A stretch of 64,000 bases of DNA, taken from assembly GCF_019008365.1 (NCBI RefSeq), contig NZ_JAHHUL010000013.1:1-64000 (forward strand), read 5' to 3'. This stretch comes from Phosphitispora fastidiosa (lineage in GTDB: Bacteria > Bacillota > Thermincolia > Thermincolales > UBA2595). Shown piece after piece: positions 1-8,648 of the stretch (position 1 is its first letter; the number at the start of each line of letters is the position of its first letter). A program made the translations under genes and the position numbers. The notes beneath the pieces are model-generated. The model was not told where the DNA came from, searched no databases, and was given only the letters and a program-made list of their open reading frames with translations.

Positions 1-1598
1 AAGTGCAGGTGGGAACCGGTACTCCGCCCCGTTGAGCCAACCAAGCCAATAAGGTCTCCTCTGCCTACTTCCTGACCCACAGAAACCTTTATGCTGGAAA
101 GATGAGCATATCTGGTCACCAAGCCATTGCTGTGTCTTAAGGTAACCATTTTGCCGTAAGAACCCTGCCACCCAGCCGAAGTTACTTTACCTGACTCGGC
201 AGCGCCAACCGGCTGACCGGTTGTTCCGTTGATATCAAGACCTGTATGGGTCCCACTGCCCCGCTTTCCGTAACGGGAGGTAATCTGACCCCTGATAGGC
301 CAACCCAAGGTGCCGCTGCCCCCACGGGAAGCTACCACCACTCTGGATCCCTTAATAACAACCTTGTCCTTTGCTTCCTTTAATACCTTTTCCTGAAGGA
401 CTTCTTTGGATACGATATCACCATTTCTCATTACAACCTTGTAAGTTACTTCTTTTAAGCCGTTTTCACCGTTGGTTTTAACCTTCTGTGAACCGCGCCA
501 TAAATCTTTGTTGGTTTCCACAACAACTTTAAAAGGAACTGTTTCCTCTAATGTAAGTTCTCCGGTTGCCTCAACATTTATCAAAGGTTCGATAGCTACA
601 AGATTCAATTCCTGTCCTATATCAAGGTGTTCTCCATCAAGGGAGGGATTAGCTTTAAGAAGGTCTTCCACATGAGTGTCATTTTTCCGGGCAATTGTCC
701 ATAAAGAATCCCCTTCTTCAACAACGTGCACCTTTTTTTCTTCTTTTCCTTCAGTTATCAGCTGCAGGGCCTCTTCCCGGGACATCACATCATTAAGGGA
801 AACGGGGATGTTAACCATTTCAATCTTTTCCTTGAAACCAATATTTCCCACTTTAATGTCCCCATTTGAATATGAACCCCTGAGTTCCTGCAGGATGCCT
901 TCAGCGTCTTTTTCATCATGAACAACAGCCACAGTCTGACCGTCTGCCTTGATAGCAGTTGCCACTGCCACAAAATTCAGTTTCTGGTCAAAGATGCTTT
1001 TTAGTTCTGCTGCCTCGTCAACCTGATATCTTTTGGCCTCAGTGTCCTTGAAGGTCACTGTCTGAGTTAAATCTACCCTGCGTTTCCACTCAGCAGTCTT
1101 CGCCTTTTTCATAGATGATAATAATTTTTCGGCTTCAGCCCGGTCACTGACATATGATATGTTCTTACCATCAATGAGTACTGCATACGCAGGTACGGCA
1201 GAGAATTCATAAACAAATACCCCGCCTGATATCAGTACAAATACAGCAATCGCCGCAGTTTTAAGATTGAAGCGGTTTCTGTTATTAAAAAAATGTGCAA
1301 GGGAAATTTCGGTTGGCCTCAAACCGGAAACAAATTGTAACAATCTGTTTTGGGTGATATTTTTCAGTGGTGTGTTGTTTTTCTGTAAAACACTGTTTTG
1401 AACGGCGCTATTTCTGCTTTCCTTTAATTGATGATATTTCTGTTTAAGGGCTTTAGTCCTACTGGCATGATTATTAGCTAATCGTGTTACAACATCAGTT
1501 AACGTAATTTTTCTGGAACGGAGTCTTTGAAAGGCGGTATCGATACTGTTCTTTACCACATCAAACAATGCTGCAAGCTTCATGTTGTTTGACTTCAT
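1..1598 (-). CDS. M23-family cell-wall peptidase with LysM and G5 domains (3' end outside window)
   Basis: Membrane-anchored peptidoglycan hydrolase read through to the window edge, at least 532 residues. A roughly 110-residue cytoplasmic/basic N-terminus is followed by one membrane segment (about residues 113-130), a LysM domain (about 288-335, with VVEEGDSLWTIA), a G5 domain (about 340-420) and the M23 lasso-type endopeptidase domain from about 426. The zinc motif HTGLD and the SHLH that supplies the HxH ligand are both visible, the latter at positions 3-14. The ATG at 1598 is preceded by AAAGGAGCATGT. Family knowledge: such proteins cleave peptide cross-links, often in spore or division septum remodelling. 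The gene is expressed from a long structured leader. The last residues lie beyond the window. Confidence 0.93.
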   Translation of the reverse strand, partial: MKSNNMKLAALFDVVKNSIDTAFQRLRSRKITLTDVVTRLANNHASRTKALKQKYHQLKESRNSAVQNSVLQKNNTPLKNITQNRLLQFVSGLRPTEISLAHFFNNRNRFNLKTAAIAVFVLISGGVFVYEFSAVPAYAVLIDGKNISYVSDRAEAEKLLSSMKKAKTAEWKRRVDLTQTVTFKDTEAKRYQVDEAAELKSIFDQKLNFVAVATAIKADGQTVAVVHDEKDAEGILQELRGSYSNGDIKVGNIGFKEKIEMVNIPVSLNDVMSREEALQLITEGKEEKKVHVVEEGDSLWTIARKNDTHVEDLLKANPSLDGEHLDIGQELNLVAIEPLINVEATGELTLEETVPFKVVVETNKDLWRGSQKVKTNGENGLKEVTYKVVMRNGDIVSKEVLQEKVLKEAKDKVVIKGSRVVVASRGGSGTLGWPIRGQITSRYGKRGSGTHTGLDINGTTGQPVGAAESGKVTSAGWQGSYGKMVTLRHSNGLVTRYAHLSSIKVSVGQEVGRGDLIGLVGSTGRSTGSHLH

Positions 1599-1671
1599 AC
1601 ATGCTCCTTTCTGAACAAGAATCCCTTTGGATTAACAGAGCTCTTACGACAAGCAGAGTTTCTACCCCAAC

Positions 1672-1751
1672 CTGACATTAGAACTCGTTATCCACGAGCT
1701 TAGCCCCGCTTATAACCCGCTTGAAGCAAGCAAGCCTTTAGCGGCGGTCAG
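1672..1751 (-). promoter_or_regulatory. structured RNA leader of the M23 peptidase gene, class unknown
   Basis: On the minus strand CTGAC (1751-1747) pairs with GTCAG (1676-1672), enclosing a GCTTG/CAAGC hairpin (1731-1719) and a CTCGT/ACGAG hairpin (1698-1684). The 70 bases between this and the ATG contain further short pairings. The position upstream of a wall hydrolase suggests a cis-regulatory RNA such as a riboswitch, but I could not find the GGGGAACC-type signatures expected of the c-di-AMP (ydaO) class, so no class is assigned. Confidence 0.4.
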
Positions 1752-1760
1752 TTATCGGAT

Positions 1761-1792
1761 AAAAAAGGACATTCTTCTGTGATGTCCTTTTC
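1761..1792 (-). terminator. intrinsic terminator/attenuator inside the M23 leader
   Basis: AAGGACAT and ATGTCCTT form an 8-bp stem (1765-1790) followed on the minus strand by TTTTTT. It lies between the predicted promoter at 1883-1911 and the structured leader, so it would stop transcription before the M23 gene unless it is bypassed or a second promoter lies downstream. Confidence 0.6.
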
Positions 1793-1882
1793 ATTGGAGA
1801 ATATTTAAAATATGAGCTTTTAAGCAATTTTTAGCGGCAGTTTTTTTTGGAATAAATCATTTTTTTGGAATAAATCATAATA

Positions 1883-1911
1883 ATTATAACACAGGAAACC
1901 TTTACCGTAAA
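1883..1911 (-). promoter_or_regulatory. sigma-A-like promoter for the M23 leader
   Basis: TATAAT (1888-1883) with TTTACG (1911-1906) 17 bases upstream. The start of transcription is expected near 1876, about 280 bases before the M23 ATG. Just downstream is a tandem copy of TTTTTTGGAATAAATCAT (about 1843-1880). Confidence 0.5.
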
Positions 1912-1974
1912 CACTAAATTTTCGACAAAATGTATAACCGCCCCAGCAAGGGCGGTTACCGGAGAAACAACGTG

Positions 1975-3408
1975 TTATTTCAAGCTATTTGAAGCAGATC
2001 CGGTTTTAAGGACCTGAATATATATGGCACATTCAAGTCTCTTCTTTTCCAGTTCACAACCAATACCGTAAGGTTCTGTAATGATACCGTTAATAAGTTC
2101 GGCATTGGCGTGACATCCCCCGCCGCAGTGAAAACGGGCCCAGCAGCAGCTGCATTTTTCCTTATTATAGATGTGGGCATTCCGGAACTGTTTCACTATA
2201 TCAAAATTAATTATACCATCAGTGACATTACCAACACGGTACTTTTCTCTCCCCACAAATTGGTGACAGGGATATAAGTTCCCCTCCGGCGAAACGGCCA
2301 TGTACTCGTGTCCTGCTCCACACCCTGACAGCCTTTTGGGCAGACACGGACCATTATCCAGGTCAAGATTAAAGTGAAAAAACTCAAATTCCCTTTCTGT
2401 ATTCAGCCTGACTGCATACTCCCGGCACAAGGTCTCATATTCCCCAAAAGCCTCCGGAAGGTCTTCCTCCCTGATTGCCCAGCCATCTGAAGGCAGGCTC
2501 ACAACCGGTTCCACAGAGACAAACCTGTATCCCGCATCCGCCAGATGCAGGGCATCACAGGAAAAATCAAGGTTATAATGGGTATAAGTTCCCCTGACAA
2601 TATAATTATCATTATTTCTGCTGTGAATAAACTTAGTAATGTTGGGCTTTATCCGGTCATAACTTCCGCTATTTGCCGGAGTAACTCTCATGTAGTCATT
2701 TACTTCAGGCCTGCCATCTAGGCTCAAAACAACACTGATATTCTCCCGGTTTAAAAAATCGGTAATTTCACTGTTCAGGCCGACTGCATTGGTAGTCAGG
2801 GTAAACTTTATCTGCTTACCCCGCCGGGCAGCCCGGCTGTTACCATAAGCAACAATTTTCTCAACCGCCCCAATGTTCATAAGAGGCTCCCCACCAAAAA
2901 AGTCAACCTCACAGTGTTTACGCCCCGCAGAACTCTCCAGGAGAAAATCAATTGCCTTGCAGCCGGTTTCCGCCGTCATTAACATTCGTTCTCCCCCAAA
3001 TTGACCACTCCCGGCAAAACAGTATTTGCACCTTAAGTTACAGTCATGAGAGACATTCAGGCACAGTGATTTGACTACCGGTCGGTTGCCATTGCGAAGT
3101 GGTAATTGAGCGCTGTAAATGTCATTAGAAAACAAAATGCCCTCATCCACCAGAGCAGTAAATTCCTCCAGCACCTCTGCAACATCTGCAGGCCTATACC
3201 TGGCAGAATATTTGTCCATGATCTCCTCATGCTTGATGACTGAAAAATCATCAATTATATCCCAGGCAAGGGAATCAAATACGTGTACCGCTCCGCTGTT
3301 AACATCAAGTACAATTTTGGTGCCAAAGAGCTCGAATTTATGTATCTGTCCGGGTTTTCCCTGATGGTCCTGCCCCGATTTCTGAATTATTCCTGTATAT
3401 TTCATCAC
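1975..3408 (-). CDS. scfB: radical SAM/SPASM thioether maturase of the SCIFF ranthipeptide
   Basis: Installs sulfur-to-carbon thioether cross-links in the SCIFF precursor encoded immediately upstream. The radical-SAM motif CNLRCKYC is present, with the SPASM domain cysteines in the C-terminal third (GCGAG, PCHQF, CSCCWARFHCGGGC), which bind auxiliary Fe-S clusters. The N-terminal IHKFELFGTKIVLDVNSGAV is typical of this family. The frame opens at 3459, but that ATG lies inside a terminator hairpin. GGAGG at 3415-3419 points to the GTG at 3408 (9-base spacing) or the ATG at 3405, giving 476-477 residues, close to the family length. Confidence 0.93.
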   Translation of the reverse strand: MMKYTGIIQKSGQDHQGKPGQIHKFELFGTKIVLDVNSGAVHVFDSLAWDIIDDFSVIKHEEIMDKYSARYRPADVAEVLEEFTALVDEGILFSNDIYSAQLPLRNGNRPVVKSLCLNVSHDCNLRCKYCFAGSGQFGGERMLMTAETGCKAIDFLLESSAGRKHCEVDFFGGEPLMNIGAVEKIVAYGNSRAARRGKQIKFTLTTNAVGLNSEITDFLNRENISVVLSLDGRPEVNDYMRVTPANSGSYDRIKPNITKFIHSRNNDNYIVRGTYTHYNLDFSCDALHLADAGYRFVSVEPVVSLPSDGWAIREEDLPEAFGEYETLCREYAVRLNTEREFEFFHFNLDLDNGPCLPKRLSGCGAGHEYMAVSPEGNLYPCHQFVGREKYRVGNVTDGIINFDIVKQFRNAHIYNKEKCSCCWARFHCGGGCHANAELINGIITEPYGIGCELEKKRLECAIYIQVLKTGSASNSLK

Positions 3409-3444
3409 CGCTGCCGTCCTCCATTTAAATCTTTGCATTTTATC

Positions 3445-3478
3445 AAAAAATAACCTCATCCCTAAGGATCAGGTTATT
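3445..3478 (-). terminator. intrinsic terminator between scfA and scfB
   Basis: On the minus strand AATAACCT-GATCC-TTA-GGGAT-GAGGTTATT folds into a long near-perfect hairpin followed by TTTT. It sits about 35 bases after the scfA stop and 37-40 bases before the scfB start. Partial read-through would give far more peptide precursor than maturase transcript. Confidence 0.75.
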
Positions 3479-3511
3479 AGTGCCTGGATTATTTAATGCA
3501 TATCCGTTTCG

Positions 3512-3652
3512 CTATTTAGCGCATACCTGATTGCCAACTGTACAGGAAGTCTTGCAGGCTGACTGGCATGAAGCCTGGCACTCACCGCAGCCACCCTTCT
3601 TCACAGTTGCCTGTAGGTTCATTTTGTTTACAGTTCTGATATGTTTAGCCAT
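3512..3652 (-). CDS. scfA: SCIFF ranthipeptide precursor (six cysteines in forty-five residues)
   Basis: 46-residue peptide beginning MAKHIRTVNK with six cysteines at 22, 25, 29, 33, 37 and 44. This is the hallmark of the SCIFF family, near-universal in Clostridia and modified by ScfB to thioether-linked ranthipeptide. AGGAGG lies 8-9 bases before the ATG. It follows tRNA-Gly by 48 bases on the same strand and precedes scfB. Some ranthipeptides are linked to cell-density signalling; the function here is not visible from sequence. Confidence 0.95.
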   Translation of the reverse strand: MAKHIRTVNKMNLQATVKKGGCGECQASCQSACKTSCTVGNQVCAK

Positions 3653-3700
3653 ATTTAACTTCCTCCTATGTATGGATTGGTATTTTATTATAATTGCAAT

Positions 3701-3775
3701 TGGAGCGGATGACGGGACTCGAACCCGCAACCCTCGGCTTGGGAAGCCGATACTCTACCATTGAGCTACATCCGC
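3701..3775 (-). tRNA. tRNA-Gly (anticodon CCC)
   Basis: Cloverleaf with acceptor GCGGATG/CATCCGC, anticodon loop TTCCCAA between TCGGC and GCCGA, TTCGAGTCC T-loop and an encoded CCA at 3701-3703. It may be co-transcribed with scfA. Confidence 0.95.
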
Positions 3776-3969
3776 ATGATAACATGACCAAGCGACGAGT
3801 TGTTTTTCGTCCTTTCCGTAAGATTTATTATACGACTTTAGAGATTATTAGTCAAATGGTTAATCTGTGAAAAAAACCACTTTTTTACTAGGGATTATTA
3901 ATGATTGTTGTGGTATATTGTTTCAGAGCAAGATAAGGATAATAGAGGTTTCTCAACAAAAATGCGGCT

Positions 3970-4460
3970 TTAATAAAATAAATTTTGCTGTAATTTTTCC
4001 AGTTCACATTTTCGGACATTTAAAATTAATTCCAGGTTTATTTTATCTATAAATTTATAACAGTAACTACCCTTTATATAGATTTTGTTCACCTTTCTAA
4101 ACAAGTTTTTCATTTTTTCTTCACCATTATTCTCTAAGATTTAATTTCTTTTTCAACTTCTTTCCATTTAACGGGAGGTTTTGCATCATATTTAAATCTA
4201 TCAGCATCATAACAACAGATTACAGTAAAATCCACCCCTGGATATTTTGGCAAGATTTCATTTTTTAACTTTCTTGGTGCTTTAGATCCGTAATTACCAA
4301 CACCTTTTACATTTTTTACAACGATCTCAACACATTGCTTCTCAGGATTCAGTTCTCTTAGATGCTTGATAATAGCCTCGTAAAATACCTTTTCTGTTTC
4401 TCCTTCAACAAAAATTACTATTCCTCTCTTGGGTGGAGGGGTATCTCTCTTTTTCTTCAA
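3970..4460 (-). pseudogene. frameshifted TOPRIM-like (RloB/DUF4276-like) partner of the upstream ATPase
   Basis: The intact part encodes about 108 residues from a TTG at 4460 (GGGGGG six bases upstream) to a TAG at 4134. It carries IVIFVEGETEKVFYE and CCYDADRF, the E and DxD of a TOPRIM-type fold. An ATG at 4478 is an alternative start overlapping the ATPase gene. The product is about half the usual RloB length. A second minus-strand frame continues open from the break to a TAA at 3970 and reads like a degraded continuation (VNKIYIKG), so I infer a frameshifted, decaying gene. The AT-rich base composition matches the ATPase gene and differs from neighbours. Confidence 0.6.
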
Positions 4461-4464
4461 AACA

Positions 4465-5775
4465 CTACCCCCCCACATAAGACAGGAGTAAAGAGTTATC
4501 TAATTTACTTTCGATCAGTATATTAAAGATATAATCACCAACAGAAATTCCTTCCTCCCTAGCATTCCTTAATATAACTCTATGGGCGGACTTTTTGACC
4601 TTTTTAAATTGTCCAATCCCGTCAGAATAAGGTATCCCTAAATAGATGTTCTTCAAGTCTAAATATTGAATTAAATAAGGGGAGTGACTTGTTACTAAAA
4701 TCCTGCAGTCAGTTATTATTTCGCTAAGAGTAATTATCAACCCTTGAAACAGGTACGGGTGGACACAATTTTCTAATTCTTCAAATGCAATAAGCGATAT
4801 GTTCTTAATATCGGCAACTATAGCAGAAGTCAACAGAAGAAATATTCTGCGTGAACCATTAGATAAATACTCAATGTTTGTTGTTTGGTTATTTTGCGAT
4901 TCCTTTACTCTAATCGAATACACAGTATCAACAATCTTGAAAGGCAGGTCATCGGAATCATTTTCCAACCTAAGAACCGCCTTTTCTTCAGATTCGCTGG
5001 TCAACTCTGAAGATACTGGTTCGATCATTTCTATATTGGGTACTAAAGATATAAAAGAATTAATCAACAACTCATATTTATCGGGGTAATTCTGTTTTAA
5101 GTGAAAAATGACTTTATTAATATTTTGACCAAACTGTTTATTCAAGTCATAAACGCTCTCCCTATTCATCTCAAAAGGAAAGAACTCAAAAGCAAGACTA
5201 GTGTCACTGTAATTGTTTAAATCAAACTTAATTTGATTGAGTTCATTAATTATTGCTAAGTAGTATAAGGTGTCATGCTTTTGCAATTTATTAATAATTA
5301 ATTCGTCGTCATCAATATTAATTTTAGTATTTGTCCGGCCAGTTGTAGAAGATTTATAGAAACCCTCACTCCATTTCCGTGTAATGTACTTGTAATACTT
5401 TACATTACCTTCCTCTTTTAATTTAAGTGTCTCGCTCTTAATCCTACACCCTTTATTTTCTGCCTTAATCCATTCAAATGAAAATTCATAGATAACGAAT
5501 ATTTCATGACCACCAAATCTTGTAGAATACTCTATTTCGAAAATAAAATCACGGGAAGCCATCTTTATATTAATTGGTAGATTCTTTTCGCTTTTCATAA
5601 GTTTTCTTTTGCTTACACTGGGATACTTGATAAACTTCTGTGCAAAATCAAGACTATCTATAAAATTTGATTTACCATAATTGTTAAGACCAACAAGTGA
5701 CACAATATCACCAAATTCTATAGTTGTATTATTAATATTTCGAAACCCATCAACTCGTAATTTATTAATCAGCAA
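4465..5775 (-). CDS. ABC/SMC-type ATPase (AAA_15/RloA-like), probable defence gene
   Basis: 436-residue ATPase of the AAA_15/OLD-RloA group. Walker A is GLNNYGKSN (residues 29-37), an ABC-like signature YLSNGSRR is near 305, Walker B is LIAFEELEN (328-336) and ILVTSHSPYLI follows at about 359. TTG start at 5775 after GGGGGTGGGGAC. It is followed four bases later by the TOPRIM-like gene, the arrangement seen in RloA/RloB and related abortive-infection or PARIS-like systems. The gene is much more AT-rich than its surroundings and lies between two tRNA loci, both signs of horizontal acquisition. The ATPase frame looks intact although its partner is broken. The exact defence family is not established. 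Confidence 0.75.
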   Translation of the reverse strand: MLINKLRVDGFRNINNTTIEFGDIVSLVGLNNYGKSNFIDSLDFAQKFIKYPSVSKRKLMKSEKNLPINIKMASRDFIFEIEYSTRFGGHEIFVIYEFSFEWIKAENKGCRIKSETLKLKEEGNVKYYKYITRKWSEGFYKSSTTGRTNTKINIDDDELIINKLQKHDTLYYLAIINELNQIKFDLNNYSDTSLAFEFFPFEMNRESVYDLNKQFGQNINKVIFHLKQNYPDKYELLINSFISLVPNIEMIEPVSSELTSESEEKAVLRLENDSDDLPFKIVDTVYSIRVKESQNNQTTNIEYLSNGSRRIFLLLTSAIVADIKNISLIAFEELENCVHPYLFQGLIITLSEIITDCRILVTSHSPYLIQYLDLKNIYLGIPYSDGIGQFKKVKKSAHRVILRNAREEGISVGDYIFNILIESKLDNSLLLSYVGG

Positions 5776-5983
5776 GTCCCCACCCCCAAATGATATTCAT
5801 TTTACCTTTTAGTCAATAATATAATCCAATTATATTATGATTATTCATAAATATGCAATAAGTTTTTTCTTTTACCCATATACTTTCTTTTTTGTTTAGG
5901 CCGAATAACTAAAAATTAAATACGGTTTTTCTCTTAAAAACATCCTCGAAGTCATTGACAAGGCTGCGCATTTTTAAATAGGC

Positions 5984-6012
5984 AAAAGGGCTGCTGAAAA
6001 CTTCAGCAGCCC
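5984..6012 (-). terminator. intrinsic terminator after the tRNA-Glu/Lys transcript
   Basis: GGGCTGCTGAA/TTCAGCAGCCC, an 11-bp stem with a 3-base loop, followed on the minus strand by TTTT. It lies 15 bases after tRNA-Glu. Confidence 0.85.
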
Positions 6013-6026
6013 TTCAATTTACATAA

Positions 6027-6102
6027 TGGTGACCCCTACGGGATTCGAACCCGTGTTACCGCCGTGAAAGGGCGGTGTCTTAAACCGCTTGACCAAGGGG
6101 CC
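6027..6102 (-). tRNA. tRNA-Glu (anticodon TTC)
   Basis: Acceptor GGCCCCT/AGGGGTC, anticodon loop CTTTCAC between CCGCC and GGCGG, T-loop TTCGAAT, encoded CCA at 6027-6029. Six bases after tRNA-Lys, co-transcribed. Confidence 0.96.
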
Positions 6103-6107
6103 ATAAA

Positions 6108-6183
6108 TGGTGAGCCATGCTGGGCTCGAACCAGCGACACCCTGATTAAAAGTCAGGTGCTCTACCAACTGAGCTAATGGCTC
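6108..6183 (-). tRNA. tRNA-Lys (anticodon TTT)
   Basis: Acceptor GAGCCAT/ATGGCTC, anticodon loop CTTTTAA between CTGA and TCAG, T-loop TTCGAGC, encoded CCA at 6108-6110. Confidence 0.96.
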
Positions 6184-6332
6184 GCAATCTATTGGATGTG
6201 AGCCGGAAATTGCGTCTCACAGATACATATGTTACTACAAACATAATATCTTGTCAACCGGTTTTTTAAGATTTTAATGTGGTATTAGCCGCCTCAACTG
6301 GAGAATCGTGGTATTCGGCATCAGCATCAGCC

Positions 6333-8498
6333 TCAGGCGGTCTTTCCCTTACAGGTTTTTCCCCCATTCCCGTTAGTACCAAAGAACCCCTGGATGGCAT
6401 TCTCCTTGAGGCTGACATAATCAGTTTTTCCGCTGCCTAAAAGCGGCAATTCATTAATAACCATAACTTTTGACGGACACCAAAGCATACTGTACCCTTC
6501 AGATGCCAGATAATCCCTCATTTCCTGAAGGGAAACCTGTCTCCCGGTAACAAAAAGAATAATTCTCTCGCCCTTCCCTGAATCCGGCAGACTGATGGCC
6601 GCATACTGCCCTTCAGGACCAAAACACTTCTCTGCCAATTCCTCTACCAGGTTGAGGCTGACCATTTCCCCGCTTATTTTAGCAAACCGTTTCAGGCGGG
6701 ACTTAATGGTAATATATCCTCTGGCGTCAACTGTCACGATATCCCCACAGTCGTACCACTCATCCGCCGGAACATAGCCCCGCTCATGTAAAAGATAGCC
6801 CTCCATAACATTTGGCCCCCTCACCAGGAGGTTTCCCCCGTCTCTTATACCTTCAACTGCTTCCACCCGATACTCAATTCCGGGGAGAAACCTGCCGACA
6901 GCTCCTTTATGATAACAAAGCGGCGTATTCAGCGATAATACCGGAGCCGTTTCAGTACAACCATAGCCTTCCATTATCCTGATGCCGAACTTCTCCAGCC
7001 AAAGTGTCCTGACCTCCTCTTTCAACTTCTCTGCTCCTGCAAAAACATAGCGGATAGAATAGAAGTCATAAGGGTGTGCATACTTGCCGTAACTAGCAAG
7101 GAATGTGGATGTTCCGAATATTATCGTTGCATTGTTACTATATATCATCTCAGGAATTATTTTGTAGTGAAGCGGTGATGGGTAAAGAAAAACCGGAACT
7201 CCTGACAAAATCGGCAGGAATACACCGGCTGTCAGACCAAAGGCATGAAACATTGGCAGGAAATTGAGTATCCTGTCCCTGCCGTGAAAATCTATCACAC
7301 TGGATACCTGATGAATGTTTGCTGTTATATTGCTGTGTTTGAGGATTACTCCTTTGGGCTTGCTTTCGCTGCCTGATGTAAACAGGATTAAGCGGTGCCT
7401 ATCTCCTTTATTTCTTCTCTTCCCCGTCCACAGGCTCAACAGACCGGAGATTTTGTCCGTAAGACTTATAGTGGTTCTGACATCTTCAAGATAAATAACC
7501 TTACAGCATACATCCAGAGACTCTATCAAGACTTCAAGGTCCGCTTTCTCAACAAATTCTCTTGAAGAGAAAACAGTTTTAATACTTGCTGTCCTTACAC
7601 AATCAACAACATTTCTGGGACCTGCTGAAAAGTTTATTATTGCCGGGGTTTTGTTTAGGTAAGATAAAGCAAATATCGTGGATACATGGGCTACCGCACT
7701 GGGCAGCAGCACCCCAACAGTCTCTTCGGAATCGTTCAAAATACTTTTGAATTTACCTGCCAGTATATATGCAGCCAAAACCAGGTTCCGGTATGACACC
7801 TTCTGTTTGAGGTCTTCAACTATACACGTTTTCCAGCCGTATTTCCGCGCAGCCGCGGCGAGTTCATCAAACAGGTTCACATCCTCCTTGAACCTGCTTC
7901 TAAACACTGCTTTTTGCATTATGCTCAGCATCCTGTCACTAACCTCACGTTTTTGTTCCTGAAGACTGCTGTGATCATGAAGTTCAAAGCTGACGGGGTC
8001 ATCCGCATATAAATCAACTTGGGGAAACCACCTGCTCTTTACTTTATCCGTAATTCTCGAAAAATACGAGTATTCGGGACCGTTAATAATCAAAGGATAG
8101 ATTACCGCACCTGTCTTCAGGGCTATGACGCCTATGCCGTCATATATTTTCATCAAGCCCTTTGTGGTCGTGATGCGCCCTTCCGGAAAAAGCACCACTG
8201 GGGTTTCACCATTTACCAAATTAATAATCTGTTTCAATGCATATGGATTCTGGGGATCAATTGTGAGATGATTAACAAACCTGAGGATAAACGAAAACCT
8301 GCGGGCGATATCTGTGTTGATAACATAAACGGCTTCTTTGGGAAGAAACAGGTAAAGCAGTACTCCGTCAAGAAACGACGGGTGATTTGGCGTAATGATG
8401 ACCTTTCCTTCCATTTTGAGTCTGTCAAAATTGATGGTCCTGACCCTGAACAATAGCGCCATAATTTTTTTCAATAAAAGCTTGACTGCAGTTTTCAT
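6333..8498 (-). CDS. Aas-like fusion: lysophospholipid acyltransferase (PlsC) plus acyl-ACP/CoA synthetase
   Basis: 721 residues. The N-terminal 200 or so form a PlsC acyltransferase domain with NHPSFLDG (His39, Asp44) and FPEGRI. The rest is an AMP-forming adenylate ligase with the P-loop FTSGSESKPKG, YGCTE, the YDCGD ATP-ribose motif and the C-terminal GKTDYVSLKE lysine. This is the architecture of E. coli Aas, which activates free fatty acids and reacylates lysophospholipids at the membrane. A role in fatty-acid salvage or phospholipid repair is inferred. The ATG at 8498 lacks a strong ribosome-binding site. The gene is monocistronic. Confidence 0.88.
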   Translation of the reverse strand: MKTAVKLLLKKIMALLFRVRTINFDRLKMEGKVIITPNHPSFLDGVLLYLFLPKEAVYVINTDIARRFSFILRFVNHLTIDPQNPYALKQIINLVNGETPVVLFPEGRITTTKGLMKIYDGIGVIALKTGAVIYPLIINGPEYSYFSRITDKVKSRWFPQVDLYADDPVSFELHDHSSLQEQKREVSDRMLSIMQKAVFRSRFKEDVNLFDELAAAARKYGWKTCIVEDLKQKVSYRNLVLAAYILAGKFKSILNDSEETVGVLLPSAVAHVSTIFALSYLNKTPAIINFSAGPRNVVDCVRTASIKTVFSSREFVEKADLEVLIESLDVCCKVIYLEDVRTTISLTDKISGLLSLWTGKRRNKGDRHRLILFTSGSESKPKGVILKHSNITANIHQVSSVIDFHGRDRILNFLPMFHAFGLTAGVFLPILSGVPVFLYPSPLHYKIIPEMIYSNNATIIFGTSTFLASYGKYAHPYDFYSIRYVFAGAEKLKEEVRTLWLEKFGIRIMEGYGCTETAPVLSLNTPLCYHKGAVGRFLPGIEYRVEAVEGIRDGGNLLVRGPNVMEGYLLHERGYVPADEWYDCGDIVTVDARGYITIKSRLKRFAKISGEMVSLNLVEELAEKCFGPEGQYAAISLPDSGKGERIILFVTGRQVSLQEMRDYLASEGYSMLWCPSKVMVINELPLLGSGKTDYVSLKENAIQGFFGTNGNGGKTCKGKTA

Positions 8499-8510
8499 GT
8501 TTTCACACCT

Positions 8511-8550
8511 ACCCTGTAAATCTTATTCAGCCACCCTGTAAATCTTATTC
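8511..8550. repeat. 22-bp tandem duplication upstream of the Aas-like gene
   Basis: ACCCTGTAAATCTTATTC occurs at 8511-8528 and again at 8533-8550. It is either a simple duplication or a two-site operator. Confidence 0.6.
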
Positions 8551-8594
8551 GCTTTTGACCGGAAAGTTCCTTGTATTATGGCTCATATTTTGTC

Positions 8595-8645
8595 AAAAAA
8601 ACTCCTGTATACAATGTCATATAACATTATATACAGGAGTTTTTA
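8595..8645 (-). terminator. intrinsic terminator of the pabB-pabC operon
   Basis: AACTCCTGTATA/TATACAGGAGTT long stem with T-runs on both sides (TTTTT at 8641 side for the plus strand, TTTTTTT after 8601 for the minus strand), just after the pabC stop. It may work in both directions. Confidence 0.85.
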
Positions 8646-8648
8646 CGA

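Noticed and set aside
1684-1698. GTTATCCACGAG as a DnaA box
   Set aside because: It is the loop and arm of a small hairpin in the M23 leader, 47 kb from oriC, and single.
1599-1760. c-di-AMP (ydaO) riboswitch before the M23 gene
   Set aside because: Expected for wall hydrolases, but the conserved GGGGAACC/GGGGUGAA segments are not present in the leader.
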